DNA of 64,000 bases. It comes from CAWDDA01 sp963813345 (GTDB taxonomy: Bacteria; Acidobacteriota; Blastocatellia; RBC074). Under the pieces are notes generated by a model. It was not told the origin of the DNA, searched no databases, and saw nothing but the letters and a program-made list of their open reading frames with translations. The translations under genes were made by a program, and so were the position numbers. The stretch covers positions 1 to 64,000 of the forward strand of contig CAWEYR010000027.1 in the NCBI GenBank assembly GCA_963813345.1, given 5' to 3'. This document shows, piece after piece, positions 25,980-35,782 of this stretch (its first letter is position 1; every line of letters starts with the position of its first letter).

Positions 25980-28525
25980 ATGCCCGACAGATACCCGATG
26001 CCGTCCGGCTCGAGTAGTGGCTCAAGTTCAGGTCTGGCCGATAAGCTAACAGACATAGCGGTTACGTTGGAAGATTTTTTCCGGCGGGCGACGTTCTTCG
26101 CGCTGCTTGTTCTGGCCATGATTGCTGGGGGCTTGACCGGACTCGTGTTCGCATTCCAGGCGAGCTTTTCGAGCTTTGCCGCAGAGGTCGACAATCTCGC
26201 CGAATACAGGCCACCGGAGATTACCAAGGTTTACGCTGACGATGGGAAGACCGTTATTGGAGAGCTTTCTCTCGAGCGAAGAATCCCTCTCGCCTACACA
26301 CAGCTCCCCGAGCGGCTCAAACAGGCAGTTCTGGCAATAGAGGACGCAAGGTTCGATGAGCATATGGGCATCGATCCCGTTCGCATGGTGGGCGCAACGG
26401 TGCAGAACATTCTGCGCCAGAGACGCGCACAGGGTGCGTCGACGTTGACACAGCAGCTTGCGCGCCTTCTTTTCCTGAGCCCTGAGAAGACCTACACGCG
26501 CAAGGTTAAAGAGATTTTCTATGCAGTGCAGATCGAAAGGGTCTACACCAAAGAACAGATCATGACGCTTTATTGCAACCAGATCTTTCTTGGTGGAGGG
26601 GCTTACGGTTTCGAGGCAGCATCGAACTATTATTTCAGCAAGAAGGTCAATGAGCTATCGCTGAGTCAGTACGCGCTGCTGGCCGCGATACCCAAGGCGC
26701 CATCACAATACTCGCCGGTATTGCATCCAAAGGCGGCGCGTGAACGGCGGAATCTTGTGTTGCAGTCGATGGTCGATACCGGATTCATCGCACAGTCGGA
26801 GGCGGAACAGCCAAGGCTGAGGGTCTCGGGTTGAATCTCGAGGATTCTCGCGGCAAGAACGATCGCTCGCCCTATGCCTATTTTGTGGAGGATGTGCGTC
26901 AGGAACTTCAGCGTCTGCTGGTGGTCGAAAAACACTCTCAGGACGCAATGGACATTTATCGCGCGGGCCTGAGCATCTACACAACACTCGACGCTCATGC
27001 ACAGCAGCAGGCAACAGAGGCCGTACGCAACGGTTTGCGAAGATACGAGCGGCGCCACGGATGGCATGTCAAGTTCGACAACGTCCTGACTACGGGCGCG
27101 TCACTCGATTCGTTCACGCATCCGTCGTGGAATGCAGTGCCACAGCCGGGTGATTTCATGACCGGCCTGATAAAAGAAGTCAGTGAGCGCGCTACGGTGG
27201 CGTCATTCGGAAGCTACAGTGCAAATCTGACGGCTCGTGAAACGGAATCGCTCAATCGAACTCCGGCAAAACTCTTCAAGCGTGGAGACCTTGCCGAGTT
27301 TGAAGTTCTTGCTGTTGATTCCGCCAGAAGGATTTTGACGGTCAGGTTGGACCCGGAGCCATCGGTACAGGGCGCGCTGGTTCTGATCGAGCCAAAGACA
27401 GGTGAAGTCAAGGCCATGGTCGGCGGATACAACTTCACGACCAGCAAGTTCAATCATGCGACACAGGCAAACCGGCAGACGGGTTCCGTATTCAAGCCAT
27501 TCGTTTATGCTGCAGCACTGGAGCAGGGACTTCGGCCCGATGATATCGTCAATGACGCTCCGTTCCAGCGTGGGAATTGGGTTCCCAACAACTACGACAG
27601 AACTTTCATGGGAGCTATGCCTTTACGTAAGGCACTCGCGTTATCGCGCAACATTCCTGCAGTCCGGATTCTTGATGAAATCGGCGTGAACAACGCAGCA
27701 CAGCTGGTCCGTCGCCTGGGCCTTCCGAATCCGATGGCGCCGTTTCTTCCGTCAGCCTTAGGAGCGACTGAGGAGCCGCTCATTTCGATGGTCTCGGCGT
27801 ATAGCACATTTCCGAATAACGGGATAAGAGTCGAGCCGATTCGCATTCGGAAGGTAGTAGATCGTGACGGTAACGTAATCGAGGAGGTCAAGCCCAAGTC
27901 TTACAAAGTCCTTTCGGACTACGTTGCCGCGCAGATGAACGAAATGTTGCAGGGCGTCGTCCTTTCAGGAACGGCGCGTGCCGCGACATCGCTGGGACGC
28001 GAGGTTGCGGGAAAGACTGGTACGGTCGATGACTTCACCGACGCATGGTTCGTTGGATACACGCCGTCAGCTGCCTGTGGTGTCTGGATCGGATACAGCG
28101 ATAACAAGAAACCGCTCGGAAAGGGTGAATCGGGAGGCGCAGCGGCGTTGCCATTCTGGCTTGACTTCATGAACGACTATCTCGAGGGCAAACCAAAAGA
28201 GAGATTTGGGCCTATTCCCCCTGCACCTGATGAGCTGAGACAAGCTCAGGCTGCGCTTGCCAGGAGGCGCGCTGCCGAACTGGCTCGGATGGAAGCGCGC
28301 ACAGGAGATGTCCTGCCTGGAAGCGGTGACATTCCCAATCTCGATCCACTGGGATCGGTGCCAGTTCCAACTCCGACTCCGGCGCCTGCCGCGCCACCAC
28401 CACCCCCTCCCAAGGTAGCTGAGGCTCCCGCACCGGTGAGAGCCGAAGCAAAACCCAGCTCAACGCCCGAACCTGTGAAAAAAGGCAAGAAGGGCAAAGG
28501 CTCCGAGAAGTCATCAAGCCAATAA
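25980..28525 (+). CDS. Class A penicillin-binding protein (PBP1A type), one frameshift
   Basis: A bifunctional peptidoglycan glycosyltransferase and D,D-transpeptidase, about 848 aa when joined. A Ser/Gly-rich N-terminus and a membrane anchor (about residues 40-60) are followed by the GT51 domain with AVLAIEDARFDEHMGIDPV, GASTLTQQLARLLFLSPEKT and FYAVQIERVYTKEQIMTLYC. The transpeptidase domain has QTGSVFKPFVYAAAL (SxxK), the SRN motif in ALSRNIPAVR and GKTGTVDDFTDAWFVGYTP (KTGT). The tail is Pro/Ala/Lys-rich. Near 26808 one base seems missing; restoring it gives EAEQAKAEGLGLNLEDS. It is probably an essential envelope enzyme, expressed from the promoter at 25962. Confidence 0.93.
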
Positions 28526-28532
28526 AGAGAGA

Positions 28533-28616
28533 GTGCTGAGTGCTGAGTGCTGAGTGCTGAGTGCTGAGTGCTGAGTGCTGAGTGCTGAGTGCTGAGTGCT
28601 GAGTGCTGAGTGCTGA
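28533..28616. repeat. Tandem array of 12 GTGCTGA heptamers
   Basis: Twelve exact copies of GTGCTGA in tandem, beginning 8 bp after the PBP stop. An array of 11 copies of the reverse-complement unit lies at 30069-30145. The two arrays face each other across purC and its Fis-like partner. Too short and without spacers to be CRISPR. Confidence 0.9.
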
Positions 28617-28795
28617 GTAGGAAACATTTTTCATTTTCCGTTTGTCAATAGTCATTTGTCATTTGGTTGTGATCTGAAATGAAAAATGACTAGTGCTTCC
28701 TTGACAAGACTCGTGCACGCGCTAATAATGCGTGACGCTTTCAGCAGGTTCGAATCCCCCTATAGAGCCGCACATTCTTTTGAGGTAAGCCGACC

Positions 28796-29698
28796 GTGTC
28801 TCACGCCGCGAGTCAAGTCCCAGAGCTCGAACTTCTCAGACGAGGCAAGGTACGCGATCTCTATAAGGTTGACGCCGACCATCTTCTTCTCGTTGCATCC
28901 GATCGCATCTCGGCGTTCGACTGCATCCTGCCCAACGCGATTCCTCGAAAGGGAGAAGTTCTTACTCAACTATCGCGCTTCTGGTTTGAACGTTTTGCTG
29001 AGATCACACCAAATCACATCGTTACTTTTGAAGTAAACGAATTCCCAGACACATTGTTGTCGCGTCTATCTGAAGCCTCACGCACTGCACTTGCACGACG
29101 ATCGATGTTCGCTGTCCGCACCGATGTGATTCCATTCGAGTGCGTAGTGCGCGGGTATCTTGCAGGCTCCGGATGGAAGGACTATCAGAAGGAAGGCGCC
29201 GTTTGCGGGCACAGGCTTCCGCCAGGGCTCCGTGAATCAGGAAAGCTTCCCGAACCTATCTTCACGCCGGCGACCAAGGCCGAATCAGGACATGACATCA
29301 ACGTTTCGATCGACGTGATGGCAAACAAAGTCGGCCGTCAGACGACGGAATATCTGGAACGGACGAGCATTCGACTTTATAGTGAGGCGGCCACGTATGC
29401 CGCCGAACGCGGCATTATCATATGCGACACGAAGTTTGAATTTGGAATCAGGGACGGGCAGATTCTTCTGATCGATGAAGTGCTGACGCCGGATTCTTCG
29501 CGCTTCTGGCCGCTCGAAGATTACGAGCAAGGCAGACCGCAGGTTTCGTTCGACAAACAGTATGTTCGTGATTACCTTGAAACGCTTGACTGGGATAAGA
29601 CGCCACCCGCGCCCGAGCTCCCGTGTGAGATTGTCACTCGGACAAGTGAGAAATACCACGATGCGTACAGGCTACTGACGGGAAGGGAGCTGAAATGA
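28796..29698 (+). CDS. purC: Phosphoribosylaminoimidazole-succinocarboxamide synthase
   Basis: SAICAR synthetase of de novo purine synthesis: it joins aspartate to CAIR with ATP. At 300 aa it belongs to the longer bacterial/eukaryotic-like form. Motifs: LLRRGKVRDLYKVDADHLLL, SDRISAFDCILPNAIPRKGE, PFECVVRGYLAGSGWKDYQK, GHDINVSIDVMANKVG and LIDEVLTPDSSRFWPLEDYE. The start is GTG 28796 with GAGGTAA upstream. The last bases overlap the start of the Fis-type gene (ATGA), so the two are translationally coupled. No other purine gene is nearby. Confidence 0.96.
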   Translation: MSHAASQVPELELLRRGKVRDLYKVDADHLLLVASDRISAFDCILPNAIPRKGEVLTQLSRFWFERFAEITPNHIVTFEVNEFPDTLLSRLSEASRTALARRSMFAVRTDVIPFECVVRGYLAGSGWKDYQKEGAVCGHRLPPGLRESGKLPEPIFTPATKAESGHDINVSIDVMANKVGRQTTEYLERTSIRLYSEAATYAAERGIIICDTKFEFGIRDGQILLIDEVLTPDSSRFWPLEDYEQGRPQVSFDKQYVRDYLETLDWDKTPPAPELPCEIVTRTSEKYHDAYRLLTGRELK

Positions 29699-29949
29699 AA
29701 GCTGATCTTGAGCGACTAGTTGATCTGATGATCTCGCGTGGCGTTCTCTTTGAAGAAGCAATTCAGGAGTTCGAAAAACGGTTCATTCTCAACATGGTCG
29801 AACGCGAACATCACAACCTTTCCAAAGCAGCAGCTGCGCTCGGAATCCACCGGAACACTCTCAGCAAGAGGATTCACGACTACGAGAAGAATAACCGGAA
29901 CGGCCATTCACGGCGTCAGGTGGCACCACGAAAAAAGACACGCGGATGA
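29695..29949 (+). CDS. Fis-type helix-turn-helix protein coupled to purC
   Basis: A small basic DNA-binding protein of 84 aa resembling the C-terminal HTH of Fis and NtrC-class activators. It has VDLMISRGVLFEEAIQEFEK (helix A-like), then ILNMVEREHHNLSKAAAALG and IHRNTLSKRIHDYEK, the canonical Fis recognition helix. The C-terminus is Lys/Arg-rich. It lacks a receiver or AAA+ domain. Its ATG overlaps the purC stop by 4 bp. It might be a nucleoid-type regulator; its targets are unknown. A family E repeat and the heptamer array follow. Confidence 0.85.
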   Translation: MKADLERLVDLMISRGVLFEEAIQEFEKRFILNMVEREHHNLSKAAAALGIHRNTLSKRIHDYEKNNRNGHSRRQVAPRKKTRG

Positions 29950-29962
29950 CTTAGGATGGAAT

Positions 29963-30056
29963 TTCTCACGCGAAGACGCGAAGCCGCGAAGAAGAAATAA
30001 GAACCCGCGTTAGTTAACGGCATTCTCTCTTCCTCTTCGCGCTTCGCGTACTTCAG
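29963..30056. repeat. Degenerate GCGAAG inverted repeat (family E)
   Basis: TCTCACGCGAAGACGCGAAG (from about 29963) and CTTCGCGCTTCGCGTAC (30037 on) form imperfect arms. The left arm is close to the left arm at 9763-9792, including the CGAAGAAGA continuation. Confidence 0.65.
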
Positions 30057-30068
30057 CACTCGAGAACC

Positions 30069-30145
30069 CAGCACTCAGCACTCAGCACTCAGCACTCAGC
30101 ACTCAGCACTCAGCACTCAGCACTCAGCACTCAGCACTCAGCACT
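30069..30145. repeat. Tandem array of 11 CAGCACT heptamers
   Basis: Eleven exact copies of CAGCACT, a circular permutation of the reverse complement of the unit at 28533-28616. The last two bases form part of the stop codon (CTA on this strand) of the acyl-CoA dehydrogenase gene, so the array abuts coding sequence. Confidence 0.9.
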
Positions 30146-31313
30146 AAATACGTGCGTCCTTCGCAATAATCTCCTTCATGATTTCTGATGTTCCGGCGCC
30201 AATTGTATGCAGTCGGACATCGCGCCACAGCCGGCTGATCGGGTATTCAGTCGTGTAGCCAAAACCGCCAAAGATCTGCATGCAGTCATACATCACGCGC
30301 TGGCAAAGCTCGCTCGAAAACAGTTTCGCCATCGTCACCTCGCGCAAGCACTGCTCTTTGCGATTCATGAGATCGACCGCCCGATATGTCAGCCATTTCG
30401 CCGCTTCTACACTTGTCAGGTGCTCAGCAAATCGATGCTTCCAGACCTGGTTCTGTCCGATCGGGCGTCCGAATGCTTCGCGCTCCTGACCGTAAGCAAT
30501 CGCAAGCTCGAGGCTACGTTCCATTGAGGCCACAGCTCCGATTGCCGCCGCCAGCCGTTCGCCCTGGAAATTGTGCATCGTGTAATAGAAGCCCCGGTTG
30601 AGTTCACCCAGGAGATACCTGCGCGGGATTCTGCAATTGTCGAAAAAGAGCTCTGCCGTGTCAGATGAGAGGTTTCCGACCTTCTTTAGCTTCTTGCCTA
30701 CCGAAAAGCCTTTCGTATTCGTAGGGAAGATGACCATCGATACACCGCGGTGGCCGTCTTCGCCCGTGCGAACGGCGAGGATTATGAAGTCGGCGCGCGT
30801 GCCGTTTGTAATCCATAACTTTTGCCCCGAGATTACAAAATCGTCACCATCGATTCGGGCTCTGGTCTTCAACGAGGCTACATCCGAGCCTCCTCCCGGC
30901 TCGCTTATTCCGAGCGCTGCGACATAGTCTCCCGACACACCCGGTCTCAGGAACTCTTCCTTCTGTTCGTCGGTTCCCAGCTCATCAAGTACTGGCAACG
31001 TGATGTCTGACTGGACCATCAGGGCCATCTGCACTCCGCCATTACTGGCATACGACAGCCCTTCGAGATAAGCCGTTGTTGCCCACCAGTCGAGCCCGCT
31101 TCCGCCAAACCTCGGATCGATCCTTATTCCAAAGAGCCCAAGATCGCCTGCCTTCTTAAACACTTCGCGCGGAAAGATTCCGGCTTCGTCCCATTCTTCT
31201 GTATGAGGGGCAAGCTCTTTGCTGGTGAACTCTCTGACGGTATCTCGCAGCATCACGTGCTCGTCCGAGAAGTACGGATAAGCAGAGGCTACCTTCTCTT
31301 CCGTTTCTATCAT
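30144..31313 (-). CDS. Acyl-CoA dehydrogenase
   Basis: A flavoenzyme of 389 aa that oxidises acyl-CoA to enoyl-CoA. N-terminal helices are followed by the FAD/substrate region (ALGISEPGGGSDVASLKTRA, KLWITNGTRADFIILAVRTG). The C-terminal helical domain has QEREAFGRPIGQNQVWKHRF and QIFGGFGYTTEYPISRLWRD, with AGTSEIMKEIIAKD at the end. It lies 35 bp downstream of the biotin-carboxylase subunit gene on the same strand. Together with the carboxylase this resembles the isovaleryl-/citronellyl-CoA step of leucine or acyclic-terpene degradation; chain specificity cannot be read from sequence. Confidence 0.93.
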   Translation of the reverse strand: MIETEEKVASAYPYFSDEHVMLRDTVREFTSKELAPHTEEWDEAGIFPREVFKKAGDLGLFGIRIDPRFGGSGLDWWATTAYLEGLSYASNGGVQMALMVQSDITLPVLDELGTDEQKEEFLRPGVSGDYVAALGISEPGGGSDVASLKTRARIDGDDFVISGQKLWITNGTRADFIILAVRTGEDGHRGVSMVIFPTNTKGFSVGKKLKKVGNLSSDTAELFFDNCRIPRRYLLGELNRGFYYTMHNFQGERLAAAIGAVASMERSLELAIAYGQEREAFGRPIGQNQVWKHRFAEHLTSVEAAKWLTYRAVDLMNRKEQCLREVTMAKLFSSELCQRVMYDCMQIFGGFGYTTEYPISRLWRDVRLHTIGAGTSEIMKEIIAKDARI

Positions 31314-31348
31314 TGTGTGTCAATCCTCCAGAACGTTAAGAAATACGC

Positions 31349-33353
31349 TCAGGCCTGTTCTTCCCGATCTGCTTCAATATGGATCAGAAGATCACCTGGC
31401 GAAACGAGGTCGCCGCACTTGATTGCCACGCTGGAGACCACACCAGAGATGGAAGCGCGGATCACCTGCTCCATTTTCATTGCTTCAAGAATCACCAGCG
31501 GCTCGCCTGTTTGTACATGCTGCCCCTGAGACACAAGAATCTTCAAGACCTGTCCGGGCATCGGCGCATTTGCCGAGTTCCGGTTCCCGCCTCCTTCGAC
31601 TTCCGGAAAGCGCGCCGACCGGCGCACGCGCCAGATTCCAGCCGCCGAAGCGATCTCGATCAGGTCATCACCTTCGGTGATGTCGTAGCATCGATAGACA
31701 CCATCGATTTCGAGAGCCACGTAACCCGGACGCCACTCGAGCAGCCTGGCAGTCATATTCCGGCTTCTCACACTGACCTGATAGATCAGAGGTGATACTT
31801 CGCGCCATCCCACCTCAATCTCTTCACCTTCGATAGTCACCTTCATCGAGGGTTCGCGAAATGGATTGTTGCGAAACGACGCTGGAAGATGCCTCAAGCG
31901 AGTGTCCTGCTCGCGCCATGATTGCTGAAGATAAAGAGCAGCCACGGTTGCAGCCAGCTCGCTCGCGTTATCGACAATCGGTTCGAGAAGATCGTCAAGG
32001 TTCGCTGAGATGAGCTCCGTATGGACGTCTCCTGAGATGACCGATTCGTTCCTGATAAGCTTCAGCAGAAAGTCACGGTTCGTTTCCACACCTGTTATGT
32101 AGAAAGAGCCTAGTGCGTGCTCCAGCCTTCGTATGGCAGATTCCCGGTCATCGCCACGTGCAATCACTTTTGCAAGCAATGGATCATATTGGATAGGCAC
32201 TTCCGTGCCCGCTTCAATTCCTGTCTCGATACGAATGCCGCTGATCTCCTGGGCTATCTTCGCCATCCGGATCGTACCGGTGGAAGGAAGGAACCCGGTG
32301 GAAGGAGACTCGGCATAGATTCGCGCCTCGATCGCAGCGCCGCGCAATCGCAGGTCATCCTGATTGAACGGCAGTTTTCGCCTTCGGCGATTTCGATCTG
32401 AAGCCTGACAAGGTCAACCCCAGTAGTCTCTTCCGTCACAGGATGTTCCACCTGAAGCCTTGTGTTCATTTCAAGGAAGTAGAAATCGGATGACGGCGCA
32501 ACAAGGAACTCTATCGTACCGGCGTTCTGGTAACCGATTGAGGCCGCGATTGCGATCGCAGAGCGGCACAGTCTATCGCGAAGTTCCGCGTTCAACCCTG
32601 GCGCCGGGCATTCCTCAATGACCTTCTGATGGCGTCGTTGCAGTGAGCAATCCCGCTCGAAAAGATGAACGATGTTTCCGTGACTATCGGCGAGAATCTG
32701 AACTTCGATGTGTCGTGCCCGCTCGATATACTTCTCGATAAGGAGTGTCCCATCACCGAATGCGCTCAAAGACTCGCGGCGCGCCGAATCAATTGCGTCT
32801 TCAAGCCCGTCGCGCCCTTGAGCAAGGCGCATTCCCTTGCCTCCTCCGCCAGCCGACGCCTTGATCATTACGGGAAACCCGATTCGCATGCAGTGATCCA
32901 CGAGGCTCGACGTCTCCTGGTCATCACCATCGCAGCCATCGTAACCGGGTACCGGGTTAACGCCGGCCGCGCGCGCAGCTTTGCGGGCTGAGCTCTTGGT
33001 CCCATGACTCGTATCGAATCGGCTGATGGTCCGATGAAAACCAGGCCATTCTCGCGACACGCTTCTGCAAATCGATAATCTTCAGAAAGAAACCCGTAAC
33101 CCGGGTGAATCGCATCCGCACCGGCGAGGTGGGCCGCTTCGACTATTCTTGAGGAGTTCAAATACGATTCGGCCGCGGACGCGCCACCCAGACGAATCGC
33201 CTTGTCTGCGGCCTTGACGTGCATCGAACGGACATCGGCGTCTGAGTAGACTGCAACCGGTTGAATGCCAAGTTCACGACACGCGCGCATTATGCGGAGA
33301 GCAATCTCTCCGCGGTTGGCGATCAGTATCGTGCGGAACTTCCGAGTCTCCAT
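31349..33353 (-). CDS. Acyl-CoA carboxylase alpha subunit: biotin carboxylase plus biotin carrier (two frameshifts)
   Basis: The ATP-dependent biotin-carboxylating subunit of a propionyl-, methylcrotonyl- or geranyl-CoA carboxylase, about 668 aa when joined. ATG 33353 begins METRKFRTILIANRGEIALR. ATP-grasp motifs are IKASAGGGGKGMRLA and EMNTRLQVEHPVTEE. A middle BT-type domain follows. The C-terminal carrier has LVILEAMKMEQVIRASISG, with the biotinylated Lys. One base is missing near 33000 (restores SIRVMGTKSSARKAARAAGV) and one in the T4 run at 32374-32377 (restores GEKLPFNQDDLRLRGAAIEA). The beta-subunit gene ends 7 bp upstream, so they form one operon. Confidence 0.93.
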
Positions 33354-33360
33354 CTTTGAT

Positions 33361-34960
33361 TTAGTGGCGAAAAACTCCCCACTCCATCGTGCCTTCAAAC
33401 GGCCGATTCAAAGCGGCTGAGAGTGCGATCGCGAGGATTGTCCGGGTATCTCTGGGATCGATGATTCCGTCATCCCATAGCCGCGCCGTTGCAAAGTAAG
33501 GATCTGATTCGGCTCTGATCTGCGCTTCAAGAGCGTCCCTCATTGCCGTGATTTTTGCCTCGTCCACCGTCAGTCCCTGTTTGGCGGCGGCATCGCGTTT
33601 GATGATCTCCATGACGCCCGACAATTGCTGAGGACCCATGACTGCTATTCGATGATTCGGCCAGGTGAACAGGAAGCGCGGGTCGTAAGCCCGACCACAC
33701 ATCGCATAGTTCCCTGCTCCATACGATCCTCCAACCATCACAGTGATTGCGGGAACTGTAGAATTCGAGACCGCGTTGATCAGCTTGGCTCCGTTTCGAA
33801 TGATGCCCTGCTCTTCGAAGCTTTTGCCCACCATAAAGCCCGTGATGTTCTGCAGGAAAATCAGAGGAATGTTTTGCTGATTACAAAGTTGAATGAACTG
33901 AGCTCCCTTCCCTGCCGCTTCCGAGATAAGCACGCCATTGTTTCCGAGAATTCCAACCGGTAAGCCGTGGATGGAGGCAAAGCCCGTAACCAGTGTCGAA
34001 CCGTAGTTCGACTTGAACTCTTCGAAACACGATCCGTCCACAATTCGGGCAATAACTTCGCGAATCTCGAATGGGACTCGAATGTCCGAGGACGCAATGC
34101 CAAGCAGGTCATCCACGTGGATAGACCGGCTCGCTAAAATCCGTCATTCGTGCAAGCGCCAATGGTTTTCGTTCCAAATGCGCCACGATCTCCCGAGCAA
34201 TTCGGATCCCGTCAACCTCATTCTCTGCCAGGTAGTCTGAAAGCCCTGAGATGCTTGAATGCATCTCGGCGCCGCCAAGAGATTCCTCGTCAACGACCTC
34301 ACCCGTTGCCATCTTCACCAGCGGCGGTCCTCCAAGGAACACCTGAGCCTGCTTTCGAACCATGACAACGTAGTCTGACATTCCGGGAAGGTATGCTCCC
34401 CCGGCAGTCGAGTTTCCAAATACAACTGAAATGTTCGGAATCCGCAGCTTCGAACGGCGGGTAATCTCACGAAACCCTCGTCCACCGGGAACAAAAATCT
34501 TGTGCTGGACGGGCAGATCGGCGCCGGCCGATTCTACGAGGAATATGCAAGGCAAATGATTTTCTGTCGAAATGTCAGACAGGCGGCGATTCTTGATCTG
34601 GCCAATCTCGCTGACGGCGCCGCCCTTGACGGTCGCCTCGTTGGCTATGATCAGGCATTCACGACCTGAAACGAGACCGATGCCGCCAATGACGCCAGCA
34701 CCGATGTGCTCTCCATCGATATCAATGCCGGCGAGCGGAGCAATTTCAAGAAAGTAAGATCCTTCATCGAGCAGCAGTTCGATCCGCTCTCGCGGGAGCA
34801 GACGTCCCCTGTCCTTGTGTCTCTTGACGTATTGCTCCCCGCCTCCGGCCGTTGAGCGGCGTAGCTCTGCGCGCAGCTTTTCCAGGGCCGCTGACATCGC
34901 CGCATAATTGGTCTTGAAGGTTTCTGACTGCAGATCGGCAATCGACTTGATTCGTCTCAT
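33361..34960 (-). CDS. Acyl-CoA carboxylase beta (carboxyltransferase) subunit, one frameshift
   Basis: The carboxyltransferase partner of the biotin subunit, about 533 aa when joined. The N-terminal crotonase-like half has YVKRHKDRGRLLPRERIELL, FVESAGADLPVQH-type FLVESAGADLPVQHK and VFGNSTAGGAYLPGMSDYVV. The C-terminal half has FLQNITGFMVGKSFEEQGII and VMVGGSYGAGNYAMCGRAYD. These motifs are closest to methylcrotonyl-/geranyl-CoA carboxylases rather than propionyl-CoA carboxylase; that is a judgement by eye. An extra base near 34115 breaks the frame (join EPVYPVDDLLGIASSDI). It opens the three-gene minus operon (beta, alpha, dehydrogenase); palindromes lie upstream. Confidence 0.92.
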
Positions 34961-34975
34961 TCAGGCCCCGACATT

Positions 34976-35148
34976 GTACGTTGTACCGCCTTTAGGCGGA
35001 AGAAACCTGGGAGCGCCGGCCTGCCAGGCCGGCCTCCCTAGGTCGGGACGCCGGCCTCCGGCCGGCGCTTGGGGGACACTTCCGACAGTTCGTAAGCCCT
35101 TCCGCCGCCGCCTTCGGCGCCGGCGGCAAGCTAAAGCTTGAACTCAAA
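34976..35148. repeat. Mosaic of partial palindromic repeats (families A, B and C)
   Basis: From left: a family A unit (34976-35002, GTACGTTGTACCGCC...), a family B half (CTGGGAGCGCCGGCCTGCC, from about 35008), further GCCGGC palindromes, a GCCGCC/GGCGGC stretch, and a family C half (CAAGCTAAAGCTTGAACTC, about 35128 on). It occupies the divergent gap between the carboxylase operon and the AhpD-like gene. Confidence 0.7.
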
Positions 35149-35185
35149 CTTACCATGCTAAACTCAGTTCTCGAGGAGGTGGCAA

Positions 35186-35779
35186 TTGAGTGCAAAGCAA
35201 GAAGAACGCATCAGCTGGTTTCCTGTGCCCGCCGAGGAGTCACTGCCCGAGAATTTGCAGGGCCTCTTTCGCAAGGCAAGAGAGAAAGTCGGTTTTGTTC
35301 CAAACGTCTTTCGAGTGTTCAGCTTCCGCCCCGAACGTCTGAGTGCCTGGTTCTCTCACTATCGCCAGCTTCATGAGCCGACCGGCAAACTGAGCGCAGC
35401 CGAACGCGAAATGATTGCTGTTGCCGTGTCGATGGCAAACGCGTGCCTTTACTGCCTGGTCGCGCACGGTGCGGCGTTGCGCGAGGCGCTGGGAGACCCT
35501 GTACTCGCCGATAGAATAACTCTCGACTATCGACGTGCCGGCCTCGATGCGCGATTAATGACTATCCTCGATTATGCGGTCAAGCTTACAAAGGCACCGC
35601 ACGAATGCCTCGAGGCCGATCTTGATCGTCTGAGAGCACTCGGCCTGACGGATCAGGAGGTATGGGACATCATTGAGATAGCGTCAATGTATAACTTCAC
35701 GAATCGCATGGCTCAGGCAACAGGAATGATTCCGAATGCCGAATTTCACGCGCTCTTTCGGACAAAACACGGAGCATGA
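35186..35779 (+). CDS. AhpD-like / peroxidase-related carboxymuconolactone-decarboxylase-fold protein
   Basis: A protein of 197 aa with the CMD/AhpD fold. The redox-type motif is ANACLYCLVAHGAALR, with CxxC followed by His, as in AhpD alkylhydroperoxidase and the 'uncharacterised peroxidase-related' family. The N-terminal part (GLFRKAREKVGFVPNVFRVF) is typical of that family. The start is TTG 35186 supported by GAGGAGG. It lies 3 bp upstream of the acyl-CoA ligase gene, so it is probably an accessory of this lipid or isoprenoid catabolic operon, perhaps protecting from peroxides. Confidence 0.9.
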   Translation: MSAKQEERISWFPVPAEESLPENLQGLFRKAREKVGFVPNVFRVFSFRPERLSAWFSHYRQLHEPTGKLSAAEREMIAVAVSMANACLYCLVAHGAALREALGDPVLADRITLDYRRAGLDARLMTILDYAVKLTKAPHECLEADLDRLRALGLTDQEVWDIIEIASMYNFTNRMAQATGMIPNAEFHALFRTKHGA

Positions 35780-35782
35780 CGC

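Noticed and set aside
28212..28655. Minus-strand open frame with repeated LSTQHSA heptapeptide
   Set aside because: It is the translation of the heptamer array plus the antisense of the PBP tail; no start signal or composition typical of a gene.
28686..28780. tRNA-like stretch with a T-loop consensus GGTTCGAATCC and a possible anticodon arm, between the PBP gene and purC
   Set aside because: The T-stem does not pair properly, no 5' acceptor strand complements the 3' end, the D-arm is not recognisable and the implied anticodon is unlikely. Not called as a tRNA gene.
28533..30145. Possible CRISPR array from regularly repeated GTGCTGA/CAGCACT sequence
   Set aside because: Seven-base units in direct tandem, no spacers, no cas genes. 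A simple tandem repeat.
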